Below are positions 27,570 to 37,328 of a stretch of 64,000 nucleotides of DNA, one piece after another. Position 1 is the stretch's first letter. Every line of letters begins with the position of its first letter. Source of the DNA: Collimonas arenae (GTDB lineage: Bacteria; Pseudomonadota; Gammaproteobacteria; Burkholderiales; Burkholderiaceae_D); NCBI RefSeq assembly GCF_001584165.1, contig NZ_CP013233.1, forward strand, positions 2,984,620 through 3,048,619. Direction: 5' to 3'. Under the pieces are notes generated by a model. The model was not told the origin of the DNA and made no database searches. It saw only the letters and a program-made list of their open reading frames with translations. A program made the position numbers and the translations under genes.

Positions 27570-28406
27570 TTAACCACGCCAACCCTGCATACGCGCCAGT
27601 ACGCTGACGTACTTGAATCGGGCTTTTGGAAAATCCCCCTTCGCCATGGCCAATACAATGCCTGCGCATGTCCGCAGGCAGGTGCCTGGGAAATACCAGG
27701 GCGGATAGTCGTTGATGCGCATCACATGGCCGATTCCAGTTTCATATTTCTTCTGCCTGCTGCAAGCGCCGTCGTCGAAATTGGTGGTCTTGACTGGATG
27801 ATGCAAAGTCAAATCGACCAGAAATTTCAATTTGAAGCCGTGCCGCAGACTGCGCAAGAGATAATCGGTGCCCTCCGCAGCGCCCCAAGCCGTTCCAGCG
27901 CCAACGCCTAGCGATTCGTTGAATTTTCCCACCGCATCAACCACGCGGCGGCGCAAGAAGATACTGAATTCGATCGCTCCGCGCCACACATTAAAGCGAT
28001 TCAGCAGCGTGCTGCTTTCTAGCCAACGCCCCTCGGTGAGGCCGTCGCCGTCGGTAAAACGCCCGGTAATTCCGTCCAACTCAGGATGAGTGTTCAATAT
28101 AGTGACGACCTTTTGCAACAGGCCCTCCGGATACCAGCAATCATCGTCCGGAAAAGCAATTACGTCTCCATCCGCCAATTCCAGACCAACATTGCGCGCA
28201 CGCGACACGCCATGCGCAGCCGATCGCACATGTCGAATTGCAAATTTCTCGCGATACGATGCGAGCATCGACACCAGCCTGTCGTCTTGATTTTGATCAA
28301 CCACGATCAATTCGAAGTTGCGATAGTCCTGCGCATCCAGCGAGGCCAATAACCGTGCAACTTCTTCCGAGCGCCCTACCGTTGCCAATATCAATGAAAT
28401 TTTCAT
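27570..28406 (-). CDS. Glycosyltransferase family 2
   Basis: 278 residues, GT-A fold. The nucleotide-binding start MKISLILATVGRSEEVARLLASL, the conserved ARNVGLELADGDVIAFPDDDCWY (DxD-type metal site) and the acceptor-side WGAAEGTDYLLR block are clear. It transfers a sugar from an NDP-sugar in EPS repeat-unit assembly; donor and linkage unknown. AGAGGGA precedes the ATG. Confidence 0.92.
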   Translation of the reverse strand: MKISLILATVGRSEEVARLLASLDAQDYRNFELIVVDQNQDDRLVSMLASYREKFAIRHVRSAAHGVSRARNVGLELADGDVIAFPDDDCWYPEGLLQKVVTILNTHPELDGITGRFTDGDGLTEGRWLESSTLLNRFNVWRGAIEFSIFLRRRVVDAVGKFNESLGVGAGTAWGAAEGTDYLLRSLRHGFKLKFLVDLTLHHPVKTTNFDDGACSRQKKYETGIGHVMRINDYPPWYFPGTCLRTCAGIVLAMAKGDFPKARFKYVSVLARMQGWRG

Positions 28407-28476
28407 TCGAATCCCTCTTTGTTATCTGCTACAACGAATGCATAAAAACAAAATCTGCGCCCTGCCTCGCATCTCA

Positions 28477-29544
28477 CTAAGGCATGTAATTTTTCAAAAT
28501 CGCCATTTGCGGCTTGTCACCGTTATCATCTGGTTCGATACTGAACGGATAGCTCCCTAGCCACTTGCCAGCGGACCAGTAGGTCCAGCCGCCCCAGGCA
28601 GAACTGCCTTTCATGCCTTCCATGATTGCCATCAACGCCTTTAAGCAGGGACCATTGACGGCAACGCCGAATTCACCGAGAAACAATTTCTGCTTGGTCG
28701 AATTGGCCCATACCGTGACGTTTGCCATCACCGCACTCAAGCGAACGGGATCGACACAAGTGTTGCTGGTACCGGAGGAATCGGCGTCAGCGTACTGATG
28801 CATTTCAATCATGTAATTGTTTTCGGGATCGCGAAATGACCGGAAAGCATCGGCATTCGACACGCCGATATCTTTCGTATCCCAGGAATGCGCGCCACTC
28901 CAGCCACCGCCCGGAATCATGATCAAATGCTTGGAACCGCGTTTACGCAAAACGTTAAGCGTCTCCTGCGCGGTCGATGCCCAGGCCGCCACTGACATTT
29001 TTGCAGGTTCATTCATCAAATCGAACGCAGTGTTGGCAGGATCCTTGAACGTTGTCAGCAGACGCGCCCACAAATCGATAAAGGCAGCACGCGGCACGCC
29101 GGACGAACCAATAGGATTGCCGCGATACTGTCCGAAATTATGTACGTCGAGAATAATGCACACTCCGAGCGATTGCGCAGTCGCGACAGTGTCTTTTATC
29201 CGTTGCAATTCTCCCGGATCAAGCGCGCCGAATAATTGTGGCTGTATCCGCTCCCACAGAAAAGGCAGGCGAAAGGTATTCATGCCCAGCGATTGGAAAT
29301 GACGCATGTCGGCCGGATCGGGATAAACGTAATCCTTAAAGACTGTTCCCGGCAATTTTTCCGCAGCGAACTCGGCGCCGCTCAGGTTGACGCCGACCCT
29401 GCGCTTATCATCGAGGCAACCGGCAACCGCCAGATTGCAAAACAAGACGCATCCGACAGTCACCACGACGGCCAGCGCCCGCCGCCACATGTCGGAGGAC
29501 GGACTGGCGTCGCCACGCGCTCTCATTGGCAGGATCTTGATCAT
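28477..29544 (-). CDS. Glycoside hydrolase family 5 (endoglucanase-like)
   Basis: 355 residues. An N-terminal signal or membrane anchor (MWRRALAVVVTVGCVLFCNLAVAG) leads to a GH5 TIM barrel. Catalytic acid/base in FDLMNEP and nucleophile in LFLGEFG; IEMHQYAD and GWTYWSAGKWLG are the usual later motifs. It should cut beta-linked glycans. Inside an EPS cluster it probably trims, releases or edits the polymer during export. The ATG overlaps the stop of the acyltransferase gene by four bases. Confidence 0.92.
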   Translation of the reverse strand: MIKILPMRARGDASPSSDMWRRALAVVVTVGCVLFCNLAVAGCLDDKRRVGVNLSGAEFAAEKLPGTVFKDYVYPDPADMRHFQSLGMNTFRLPFLWERIQPQLFGALDPGELQRIKDTVATAQSLGVCIILDVHNFGQYRGNPIGSSGVPRAAFIDLWARLLTTFKDPANTAFDLMNEPAKMSVAAWASTAQETLNVLRKRGSKHLIMIPGGGWSGAHSWDTKDIGVSNADAFRSFRDPENNYMIEMHQYADADSSGTSNTCVDPVRLSAVMANVTVWANSTKQKLFLGEFGVAVNGPCLKALMAIMEGMKGSSAWGGWTYWSAGKWLGSYPFSIEPDDNGDKPQMAILKNYMP

Positions 29545-30622
29545 CTGGTTTCACTTTCAACGGAGAGGGATTGAGGGCGGGACGCCAGCGGATAGATCGG
29601 AATGAGTTTCTGTTTAACTGCATTTCCCACAAACCTGATTAGCCGCGCCCCCGGCTTTTCAACCAGCTGATAGTTGAGCCACGAAAACGCCAGGATAAGA
29701 ACCATAAAAGGAATGAGGAACACCATCTGAAACGGCGATGGAAGAAATTTATGAAATAGATAAATGATCGGCATATGCAGCAAATAGATCGAGAAACTGC
29801 ATTCCCCGCATAAAACGATGAACTTGTTTTCAAAGAAAAATTTTCCGGGCACGGATGGGAAAGAAAACCCGAAGACAAGGAAGGAGCCGAAAACGGCGGT
29901 CAAGATGCTGTTATAGAATTCCTTGTTGCTCGAAAAAGGAAAGGCCACCCATCCGCTTTCCATCAACACCATCGACGCAATCAGCAGCGCATGCAAGACG
30001 GTGAGTGATTTTTCACTCTGGTTCTCCGTCCTGATTCTCGAACGAATTATTCCGGCAATCACCCCAAACACGAAATAGTGAAGCTTTGAGCCAACAAAAG
30101 TTCCAGGAAAGATATCCCGATACGACAGCACAATCAAGGCGCCGAATGTCAGGAATGCGAGGCCGACCATATCGTGACGTGTGGTATAGCGACTGGCTGC
30201 GGCCCAGACCAGAACGAATAGAAAATAGAATTCGACTTCAGGTGTGATGCTCCAGAACACTGACACGTTGCCGGAGAAAAAAATGTGGCGAAGGATGTTG
30301 TTGCTGGAAATGCCGTACACGAAATTCGGGTCCAGGTATGTGTAGATCAGGAATGAGAACAACAGAATGACCAGATAAGCAGGCGCGATGCGTGAGAATC
30401 TAGCTATCGCATAGTCGGCCACGCTCTGGACCGAAAATGTCTTTCCAAGATAGAGATAGGCCATGAGAAAGCCGCTCAACGAAAAGAAATCATCACGCCG
30501 ATTTCTCCGGAAGAATTGATCTTCCAGGGAAGAGAAAACCAGTCCACCGAATGGCCGTACACAACCAGCAGTGCCGCCAATCCGCGCAAACCCGTGATTG
30601 CGTCAATTCGCGTCTTATTCAT
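29541..30622 (-). CDS. Acyltransferase family 3 (frameshifted near the N-terminus)
   Basis: About 360 residues after one missing base is allowed. The true start at 30622 reads MNKTRIDAITGLRGLAALLV followed by VYGHS, the family's catalytic-His motif, then breaks at an A/T run (30487-30489). One added base continues as VMIFFSLSGFLMAYLYLGKTF and runs to the stop at 29541. Multi-pass membrane protein (PF01757) that probably O-acetylates the polysaccharide. It is coupled to the GH5 gene by a four-base overlap. Confidence 0.88.
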
Positions 30623-30683
30623 GGCTGGCACCAGATAATTTCAAAGCAATCCTCATGATCCGAATCCATCCATTCAGTCGGGT

Positions 30684-31805
30684 TCAATCCGTCAGGTCTC
30701 TGTAAACGTCAACATATTTGTCTGCAATACGCCGCCAGTTATAGCGATCCGCGAACTGCTGGACCTGTATCCGTCTTTGTGCATATGCCGCCTGCGTCTC
30801 TTCGTGCAATTTCAACAGACCGACCATGTTGTCTGCGCCGTTCCCTGCCGAAAGCAGAAGCCCGATCCCTGATTGCTCGATCAAATGGCGAAATGGTGGA
30901 ATGTCGCTCAACACCGGCGTCAATCCGGCGCTCATCGCTTCAATTGGCGCAATGCCGAAGCCTTCATGCCGCGACAGGCATATGAAATAGCTGGATTGTC
31001 CGATCAGGCAGGCCAGTTCGTGATCGGTGGGATTTGGCACTATCTGCACAGATCTCGTCAGATGCTGCTGTTCCACCGCAACTCTGAGTTCGATTGCGGT
31101 GTGATCGTATTCACGGCCGGCGATGATCAGTTTCCAGTCTGGCTCGCGTGCGACCAGGTGTTTGAACAGAGCCAGCGTTTCCAGCAGGCCTTTATTGACA
31201 GACCAGCGGCCGAAATAAATCATCGTTTTCGAGGACACAGACGCAGCCTGGCCACTGTACTTTTCCACATTGACGCCGTTTTCAATGACAGCCAATTTCG
31301 GCGGGCTGACGATCTTGGTGAAAATGTCGCCATCGTTATCGCTGGTGGCAATGATCTTGTCGTAAGCCATGGAAGAAGCGCGCGTTACCGTATTAAAGTA
31401 GATCTTCTTTAATTTCGACGCGAACTTGGTGTGAAAAAAGCCGCCATGGGTGGAGGCAACCAGGGGGCGTCGATGCAGTGGTTTGGTGACCGCCAGATAG
31501 TCGAAAAAGAAATCAATCCCATGCACATGAATTACGTCGGCGTCCGCCACGTGCTGTAGCACCTGCGGACAAAGTGGGTATCTGCTGGTGCCGTGAAACG
31601 GTAACCGGACTACGCCGATGCCGTTGATCTGCGCTTCAGGAGCAAGAAATTCGTCGGAATTTCTGAACAGGCGGTTGAGCGTGACGATCTTGGGAATCTG
31701 ATCGTGGTGCTCGCGCTGTTGCCTGGCGATGTTCTGGACCACATCTTCCATGCCTCCTATCGAAGGAGAATACTGACGCACAATGTGCACAACTTTAATA
31801 GGCAT
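30684..31805 (-). CDS. Glycosyltransferase family 4
   Basis: 373 residues, GT-B fold. The acceptor-side N-terminus (HIVRQYSPSIGGMEDVVQNIARQ) and the donor-side motif CLSRHEGFGIAPIEAMSAGL (E-x7-E) are intact, with NGVNVEKY in the middle and FGRWSVNKGL at the start of the second domain. It transfers one sugar of the EPS repeat unit. AAGGA lies before the ATG. Confidence 0.92.
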   Translation of the reverse strand: MPIKVVHIVRQYSPSIGGMEDVVQNIARQQREHHDQIPKIVTLNRLFRNSDEFLAPEAQINGIGVVRLPFHGTSRYPLCPQVLQHVADADVIHVHGIDFFFDYLAVTKPLHRRPLVASTHGGFFHTKFASKLKKIYFNTVTRASSMAYDKIIATSDNDGDIFTKIVSPPKLAVIENGVNVEKYSGQAASVSSKTMIYFGRWSVNKGLLETLALFKHLVAREPDWKLIIAGREYDHTAIELRVAVEQQHLTRSVQIVPNPTDHELACLIGQSSYFICLSRHEGFGIAPIEAMSAGLTPVLSDIPPFRHLIEQSGIGLLLSAGNGADNMVGLLKLHEETQAAYAQRRIQVQQFADRYNWRRIADKYVDVYRDLTD

Positions 31806-31825
31806 TTTTGGATTCCTTTTTCATT

Positions 31826-33080
31826 TCAGATGCTGGACGGCTGCGATACGTTTGCGGATGACGCCGCCTGCATTTCTTTCGGACGGCCCACGGTGCAGCC
31901 CACCAGGAACCACAGAATTCCGGCTGTTTTCAAGGCAAAGAGAGAGGTCCCGCTCACACACAGGATCAGGGACATGTACAGCGTGATATACGTGCGGAAT
32001 CGATTGCCTCTCTCGTCCGCCATTTTCAGCATCCAGAACGCGCTCCATAGGAAAATGCACAGCAGCAGACCGAGCCGCGTAAACAAGGATGGATATCCCA
32101 TGTCGCCGAAACTGGTATTGAATCCGTCCAGACCGAATATCATTCCCAGGTCCAGATTCAGCAATGTTTTTCCGCTCACAAAAAGCCGGCCGAGAACACT
32201 GTCGCTATATTGGCGCCAAAGAACGCCGCAAGAAACAGCAACAGCAACACGCTAATCAATGGCAGAGCAATCATCCAGATATTCGCTTTGTGCAGCGGCA
32301 GGCAACGCATTACGACCAGCGCGGCGACGGTGATCATGCCGTAGCGGGAATCGCTCAAGGTAATCATGATGGCGGCCGCCAACAGGAAAAAAACCATCTC
32401 CTTGATCTCGTCTCTGCGCTTCGACAAGCCCCATGCCGCGATAATGACGGCGAAATTTCCTAGCGAAACAGGTTCCAGAAAGATCGATGAGATCCGGTGG
32501 TTGCCAATCAGTGAAGGCAAAATCGTGCGGCCAATCCCTTCCGGCCGCATCCCGTTCAGCCCTAACACACTATCTTTCGCCCAGTTGGAGCCGGCGGCAA
32601 GATTGCCTTGGCTGACGTAGTAGGAAAAATATTGAAGATCCGCGAAAACGCATCAAGAAAGAACAACTCGAAAAATCCGAATGCAAGCACGACCAAGACC
32701 ATCAGCTTAAGCAAGCTGTCTGCGTATTTGACGTTGCCGATTTCCCGTCCCACTCCGTAGAACAAGATGGGAATCATCACGTCTCTGAATCCCTTCGGGT
32801 CCAATTGATTGCGAAAAATCGCCATCAGGAACAGGTACGCGGCCACCAAAGTTGCAAAGGCCACAAACTCAAGCCGGATGCGTTTGATCAGGACCGTAAT
32901 GCATGCGATGTAGATGACGGCTTCCGTCAGCCCTACGCCGGCAACCGAAATGGCATGAACATTGGTGTGAATTGCGCATAGCACCGCCTGATAGATCAAC
33001 GCGACCATCAGGATCCAAAACACCATTCTTCCGGCTGGCAGTGAAACACCGGCTTGTCGCGGAAAAATGAAATTCTTCAT
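31826..33080 (-). CDS. Wzy/O-antigen-ligase-like polysaccharide polymerase (frameshifted twice)
   Basis: About 418 residues with about 11 hydrophobic segments. Reading changes frame in an A/T run at 32625-32629 (IFNI then SYYVSQGNLAAGSNWAKDS) and again near 32190 (FSGRLFVSGKTLLNLDLG). Each is a single missing base. The region GMRPEGIGRTILPSLIGNHRISSIFLEP is the usual large periplasmic loop of O-antigen ligase/polymerase proteins. It would join EPS repeat units. Its start is one base after the epsG stop (TGAGATG). Confidence 0.85.
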
Positions 33081-33081
33081 C

Positions 33082-33957
33082 TCAGAAACTCACCATTACC
33101 GAGCCGACCACTTCAGTACCGCTACGGCGTAGTTGATCGCTAAAAGCGCTGAGATCAGCCATCCGGGTATGATCCTTGCGGACCACCAGCAACACGCCTC
33201 CAGCGCGTGCAGCGATCGTCAAGGCATCCGCTGCGCTTGAGAACGCCGGAGTGTCATACAAAATGATGTCAAAGCGCTCGCACAACGTTTTGTTCGTTGC
33301 GACGAAGCTTGCGCGGCTGATCAATTCCTGGGGATTGGGCACCGGCGATCCGGCCGGTAACAACGACAGGTCGACGAACGATTCAGCCATCTCCAGCATG
33401 TCCAAACCGGCACGTCCAGCCAAGACATCGGCCAGTCCACGACCGGCATCCAGATTGAATATCTTGTGCTGACTTGGATTACGCAGATTTGCATCGACCA
33501 GCAACGTCTGCTCGCCGAGCTGCGAAATCACAACGGCGAGATTGGCCGCCAGCAGGCTGGCGCCGTCGCCGGGGTTGGCGCTGGCAATCGCCAGGCTCTT
33601 GCGCCCCGGTCGGAACCAACGCAGCATCAACTCGCTGCGTACTGAACGCAGCATTTCGACTTCCGCACTGAACGGCTGGTAAGCAGCCATGAGCTCCGGC
33701 GAATAGTTTCCTCCGCCAGCCTGCAGATAGGGATAATCGAACTGGTGCGCCAGCACCTGTTGAATATCCGCCTCGGTAACCAGGCCAAGCCGTTGCGCCG
33801 CTTCGCCGAAGCGCAGTCCCTCGGCCTTCTGCAGGCGACGCACGCTTTCCACTTCGTCCGAAGTCATCTTTCCCTGCTCAACCAGCATGAGCCCCATGTT
33901 GGCGTCTTTCCGAGACGCCGTAGGAACGCCGACGATAGAACTTACCGGATTACTCAT
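33082..33957 (-). CDS. epsG: EpsG-type chain-length tyrosine-kinase-like ATPase (altered P-loop)
   Basis: 291 residues. The N-terminal ~80 resemble the MshEN/GSPII_E N-domain (MGLMLVEQGKMTSDEVESV...LAHQFDYPYL). The BY-kinase-like ATPase follows. Its Walker A is SANPGDGASLLAANLA, with Ala133 where the catalytic Lys (or Arg) of GEGKS is expected, and Walker A' is LLVDANLRNP with Asn for the second Asp. Walker B is ILYDTPA. There is no C-terminal Tyr cluster. The protein works with EpsF to set chain length; kinase activity here is doubtful. AAAGG lies before the start. Confidence 0.9.
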   Translation of the reverse strand: MSNPVSSIVGVPTASRKDANMGLMLVEQGKMTSDEVESVRRLQKAEGLRFGEAAQRLGLVTEADIQQVLAHQFDYPYLQAGGGNYSPELMAAYQPFSAEVEMLRSVRSELMLRWFRPGRKSLAIASANPGDGASLLAANLAVVISQLGEQTLLVDANLRNPSQHKIFNLDAGRGLADVLAGRAGLDMLEMAESFVDLSLLPAGSPVPNPQELISRASFVATNKTLCERFDIILYDTPAFSSAADALTIAARAGGVLLVVRKDHTRMADLSAFSDQLRRSGTEVVGSVMVSF

Positions 33958-33985
33958 TTGCTTGACCTTTCCAGTTTGCGCGCGA

Positions 33986-35377
33986 TCATCGCGTTAAAAG
34001 TAGATTAAAGAAGGGAAATCTGCGGACGGGCTTGCCCCACTCGATGGTGCCAAGCACCGGCGCTTTCAGTACATTGACCAGATCGACACTGGATCTCACG
34101 CGACGATTCGCCAACTCAGTCAATATCGCCAAAGCCAGTCCCAGCATGCAGCCGAACAGTATCGACAGCACCACGTTCAGCGGTATATTGGGACTTGCAG
34201 GAAACATCGGCGCCGCTGCCGGATTGAGGACCGAGACATCCGATTGATGCGACTGCCCCTCGAGCTCTGTTTGCGTCAAGCGCAAAGCAGCGGCATCGTA
34301 TGCATGCTGCGCACTTTCCACATCCTTGACGAGCACCGACATCTCGTCGCGAGCGCGGTTGAGTTGCAACACTTTGGCCGTCTGCGCCGTCAACGCGGCG
34401 CGCACTTCCGCCTCGCGCTGACGCAAGATACGGCCGTTATTGGCGGCGCCGTTATTGGTCGCACTGATGTTGCTGTTCAACTCGGAACGCAACCTGTCCA
34501 CTTCGGCTTTTGCGGCCTGGTACTGTGGATGATTTACGTCCAGGTTCTGGGACAGCAGCGCAAATTTTCCTTCCGCCTGCGCCAACGACGCTTTCAGATT
34601 CTGAATCAGCGTGTTCGATATCACGTCCGGCGAATCCCTGCCGCCGCTGCCCATCGCCTGACCGCCGCGCGAAGATGCTTCCATCGCTTGTCCCTGCGCC
34701 TGCACCAACTGGCTGGACAGTTCGCTCAAGCGTGTCGTTTCAACGTCGAGATGGCTGTCTGTACTGACTATTCCCTTGTCCTGCTGATACTTTGATAGTT
34801 TTCCTTGCGCCTCTTCCAGGTTGGCGCGCAAGGTCTTTACTTGATCGGTGAAGTAAGTGGCAGCCTGCTGTAAAGGCTCGACCTTGATTTGCAGGTTGAG
34901 CTGTTGGTAGGCGGTGGCAAAACCATTCGCTACTGTTGCGACGAACGCAGGGTCGCGTCCCTTGGCGGTGATTTCGATCATGCTGCTTTCGCGTGACGGC
35001 GACACCTCAACCATTTTCAGCAAAGAGTCGGCCAGCCATTCCCGAATCGAACCATTGCCATTCGTGAGCTTCTGGAAGCGCTGCTTGAACTCGGGCTGGT
35101 TCGCCAACCCGAGATTGTCGACCGCCTTCAAGGCTACTCGTCTGCTGGTGACAATATCGACCTGCGTGGCCATATAGCCGGACACCAGTTGGGCCGGCAA
35201 GACATTGCCAGATACAGGATCGGTGCCTTTGTAGTTGAGCAGCAGCGTGGTAGAGGTTTTATACATTTTTGGTAAGGCCAGACTGACCGCTGTCGTGGCA
35301 ACTACGGCGACAAGCAGTGTCCATACAATGACCTTGTAACGGGCCTGCAGAATGCTTAAGAGCTGAGAAAAATTCAT
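33986..35377 (-). CDS. epsF: EpsF chain-length determinant (Wzz-type inner-membrane protein)
   Basis: 463 residues, PCP (polysaccharide co-polymerase) family. The Wzz domain begins MNFSQLLSILQARYKVIVWTLLVAVVATT (first membrane segment), is followed by a long coiled-coil periplasmic part, then a Pro-rich loop and the second membrane segment (PASPNIPLNVVLSILFGCMLGLALAI). It controls polymer length with EpsG, which is next in the operon. AGAGGAG precedes the ATG. Confidence 0.94.
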   Translation of the reverse strand: MNFSQLLSILQARYKVIVWTLLVAVVATTAVSLALPKMYKTSTTLLLNYKGTDPVSGNVLPAQLVSGYMATQVDIVTSRRVALKAVDNLGLANQPEFKQRFQKLTNGNGSIREWLADSLLKMVEVSPSRESSMIEITAKGRDPAFVATVANGFATAYQQLNLQIKVEPLQQAATYFTDQVKTLRANLEEAQGKLSKYQQDKGIVSTDSHLDVETTRLSELSSQLVQAQGQAMEASSRGGQAMGSGGRDSPDVISNTLIQNLKASLAQAEGKFALLSQNLDVNHPQYQAAKAEVDRLRSELNSNISATNNGAANNGRILRQREAEVRAALTAQTAKVLQLNRARDEMSVLVKDVESAQHAYDAAALRLTQTELEGQSHQSDVSVLNPAAAPMFPASPNIPLNVVLSILFGCMLGLALAILTELANRRVRSSVDLVNVLKAPVLGTIEWGKPVRRFPFFNLLLTR

Positions 35378-35468
35378 GGAAACTCCTCTCGGGCAAGAGC
35401 ATCAAAAGACAACGGAAAATGGGATAGAAAAAAATCAGGCTGCAATCCATCGGCTTGAATGAAACAGA

Positions 35469-36260
35469 TCAAAAGAAACTCTCTTTCACATACACGACAT
35501 CGTCAGCCTGCAGCAGCTCCTCGTGTTTCGCGTCTATCTCCACCAGGTTGCCTTTGGCGTCGCGGCGCTTGATGCGTACCCCGCGTTCAGTTCCGCGCGG
35601 AGTAAGGCCGCCACCAATCGATAACGCCTGGATCACGGTCATGTTGTGCTCCAGCTTGTAACCGCCCGGATGCTGCACTTCACCGTAGATATAAAATTTG
35701 GGCGCCCTATCCACGTAAACCACATCGCCGTTGGCCAGGTCAAGATTCGATTTCATGTCAGCAGACTGAATCATCTCAACCAGATTAACGACTTGCTTGG
35801 TAGTTTTTCCATTTCGCGTGCGGACAACGGTGGCGGTATCACCGCCTTCAGGTCCAACCCCACCTGCCACGGCCAGCATGTCGGTCACGCTGCGCTTGCC
35901 GCCTACGGGATAGCGACCGGGATGCAATACCTGGCCGAGCACCGACACCTGCTGGCTCTGCAACTCGGTGACCAGTATGTTGACCTCCGCTTTGCGCAGG
36001 AATCCGCCTCCAGTCAACAGACCGGAAATTTTCTTTTCAGCGTCCGCCGCGGATAGACCGCCGATATTGACATCACCGATGAGCGGGAACGTGATGCTTC
36101 CCGCTTCGCTTATCTTTGTTTCAAGGCTCAAATCCGGGTTTCCGAATACGGAGATTTTCAACCCATCTCCTGGCCCGAGCGGCGTGTCGGCCGCCAGGGA
36201 GGAAATGCCGTAAATTGCGAACATCATCGCCAGCAAACAAGCGCAGATTCGTTTCATCAT
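35469..36260 (-). CDS. epsE: EpsE polysaccharide export protein (Wza-like)
   Basis: About 263 residues after MMKRICACLLAMMFAIYGISSLAADTP, a signal peptide. The Poly_export domain is LGPGDGLKISVFGNPDLSLE, followed by SLBB repeats (VSVLGQVLHPGRYPV, FYIYGEVQHPGGYKLE). It builds the periplasmic/outer-membrane export conduit. The start at 36260 is chosen for its AGGA site; 36269 or 36284 are alternatives and the longest ORF would overlap epsD. No lipobox Cys is visible after the signal. Confidence 0.92.
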   Translation of the reverse strand: MMKRICACLLAMMFAIYGISSLAADTPLGPGDGLKISVFGNPDLSLETKISEAGSITFPLIGDVNIGGLSAADAEKKISGLLTGGGFLRKAEVNILVTELQSQQVSVLGQVLHPGRYPVGGKRSVTDMLAVAGGVGPEGGDTATVVRTRNGKTTKQVVNLVEMIQSADMKSNLDLANGDVVYVDRAPKFYIYGEVQHPGGYKLEHNMTVIQALSIGGGLTPRGTERGVRIKRRDAKGNLVEIDAKHEELLQADDVVYVKESFF

Positions 36261-36297
36261 TTTCGTCATCCTGTTAAATTGCATATCTCGGTCTTGC

Positions 36298-37218
36298 TCA
36301 TTTGATTTCAGCCAGCTCGTGCCTGCCGCTTCGGTTCTGCGCAGATGGCGACGCATCTTCCACAATCAGGTTTTCACTCTTATCGATGTATTCAAGTTTT
36401 GCCAAAGAACGCAAGCGTGCGATTTCTGCAGTAGCAACTTCCTGTATCTTTTTATTGAGCAGATAACGCTCAATCTGGGCTGTGGCGACCTCTCTCGAAA
36501 TCGGACTCTCTCTTAATTCAGTCAGCGCGCACAGCAAATCCTGTTGGCCGTCTTCCAAGACAAATAAATGATTCTTTCCCAATTTCCTGATTTGCCCGAC
36601 AATTTCAGCCGGCAGATCAGCACTGGTGTAGGTATGCTGCGTCCTCGCATACCCCACCCTTTTTTTCTTGAGCCATGTCGTCATTTGACTCAACGATGTC
36701 GCAGAGTCCATCTCTGACCTGAGCGGCCCATCAAAATCGTGTGCGGCGATGATCAACTGCTCGACATCCAGAATCTGGCGATGCGCGAATAATTCCGGAT
36801 GTTCTTCAAAGTAAGCATCAATTTCAGATTTGCTTGGCTTGCTTAAATTGCCTTCTTTCGACTCCAGATAAGCTTGCACAATCGCCTGCGTCTTGAACCG
36901 CTCGACGATCTGAATCAGTTTCGGGTCGCGATCGATTTTGTTGCGCACCGCTTCCTTCAGCAAAATCTGCCGGTTGATCAACGCATCCAGGGCCTGCTTG
37001 CGCAGCGTTTTTTTCTGCACACTATTTTCTTCCGTCGCGCCATTTACATGCTGCAACTCCGCATCGAGCTGAAGCGCTGTGATCTCATTGCCATCGACCG
37101 TGGCAAGCACCTTGTTGGTCTTCTTTTTCTGATCCCCACAAGCCGATAGAGTCATGGCTGCCAACAACATTAAAATGCCGACACCTTTTATGCGCGATGC
37201 GCCGCCGATGGCGCGCAT
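36298..37218 (-). CDS. epsD: EpsD family peptidyl-prolyl cis-trans isomerase-like lipoprotein
   Basis: About 306 residues, EpsD/PrsA-SurA-like. The lipobox is LSAC (MLLAAMTLSACGDQKKK), then a SurA_N-like part (KVLATVDGNEITALQLDAEL, QALDALINRQILLKEAV) and a PpiC-like domain (ILDVEQLIIAAHDF...). Relatives assist folding of export components. The start at 37218 gives a normal lipoprotein signal. A coupled start at 37329 (TGATG overlap with the upstream gene) is possible but gives a 64-residue leader. Confidence 0.88.
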   Translation of the reverse strand: MRAIGGASRIKGVGILMLLAAMTLSACGDQKKKTNKVLATVDGNEITALQLDAELQHVNGATEENSVQKKTLRKQALDALINRQILLKEAVRNKIDRDPKLIQIVERFKTQAIVQAYLESKEGNLSKPSKSEIDAYFEEHPELFAHRQILDVEQLIIAAHDFDGPLRSEMDSATSLSQMTTWLKKKRVGYARTQHTYTSADLPAEIVGQIRKLGKNHLFVLEDGQQDLLCALTELRESPISREVATAQIERYLLNKKIQEVATAEIARLRSLAKLEYIDKSENLIVEDASPSAQNRSGRHELAEIK

Positions 37219-37328
37219 GCGGTCGAACCGTTCAAAGCAATTCAAAATCCGACTCCCAGAAATAGTGCAAATTCCATAGATACGCTTTCGATGCTTACGG
37301 CTACCGAGAACGGCGACCCGGCGGAACA

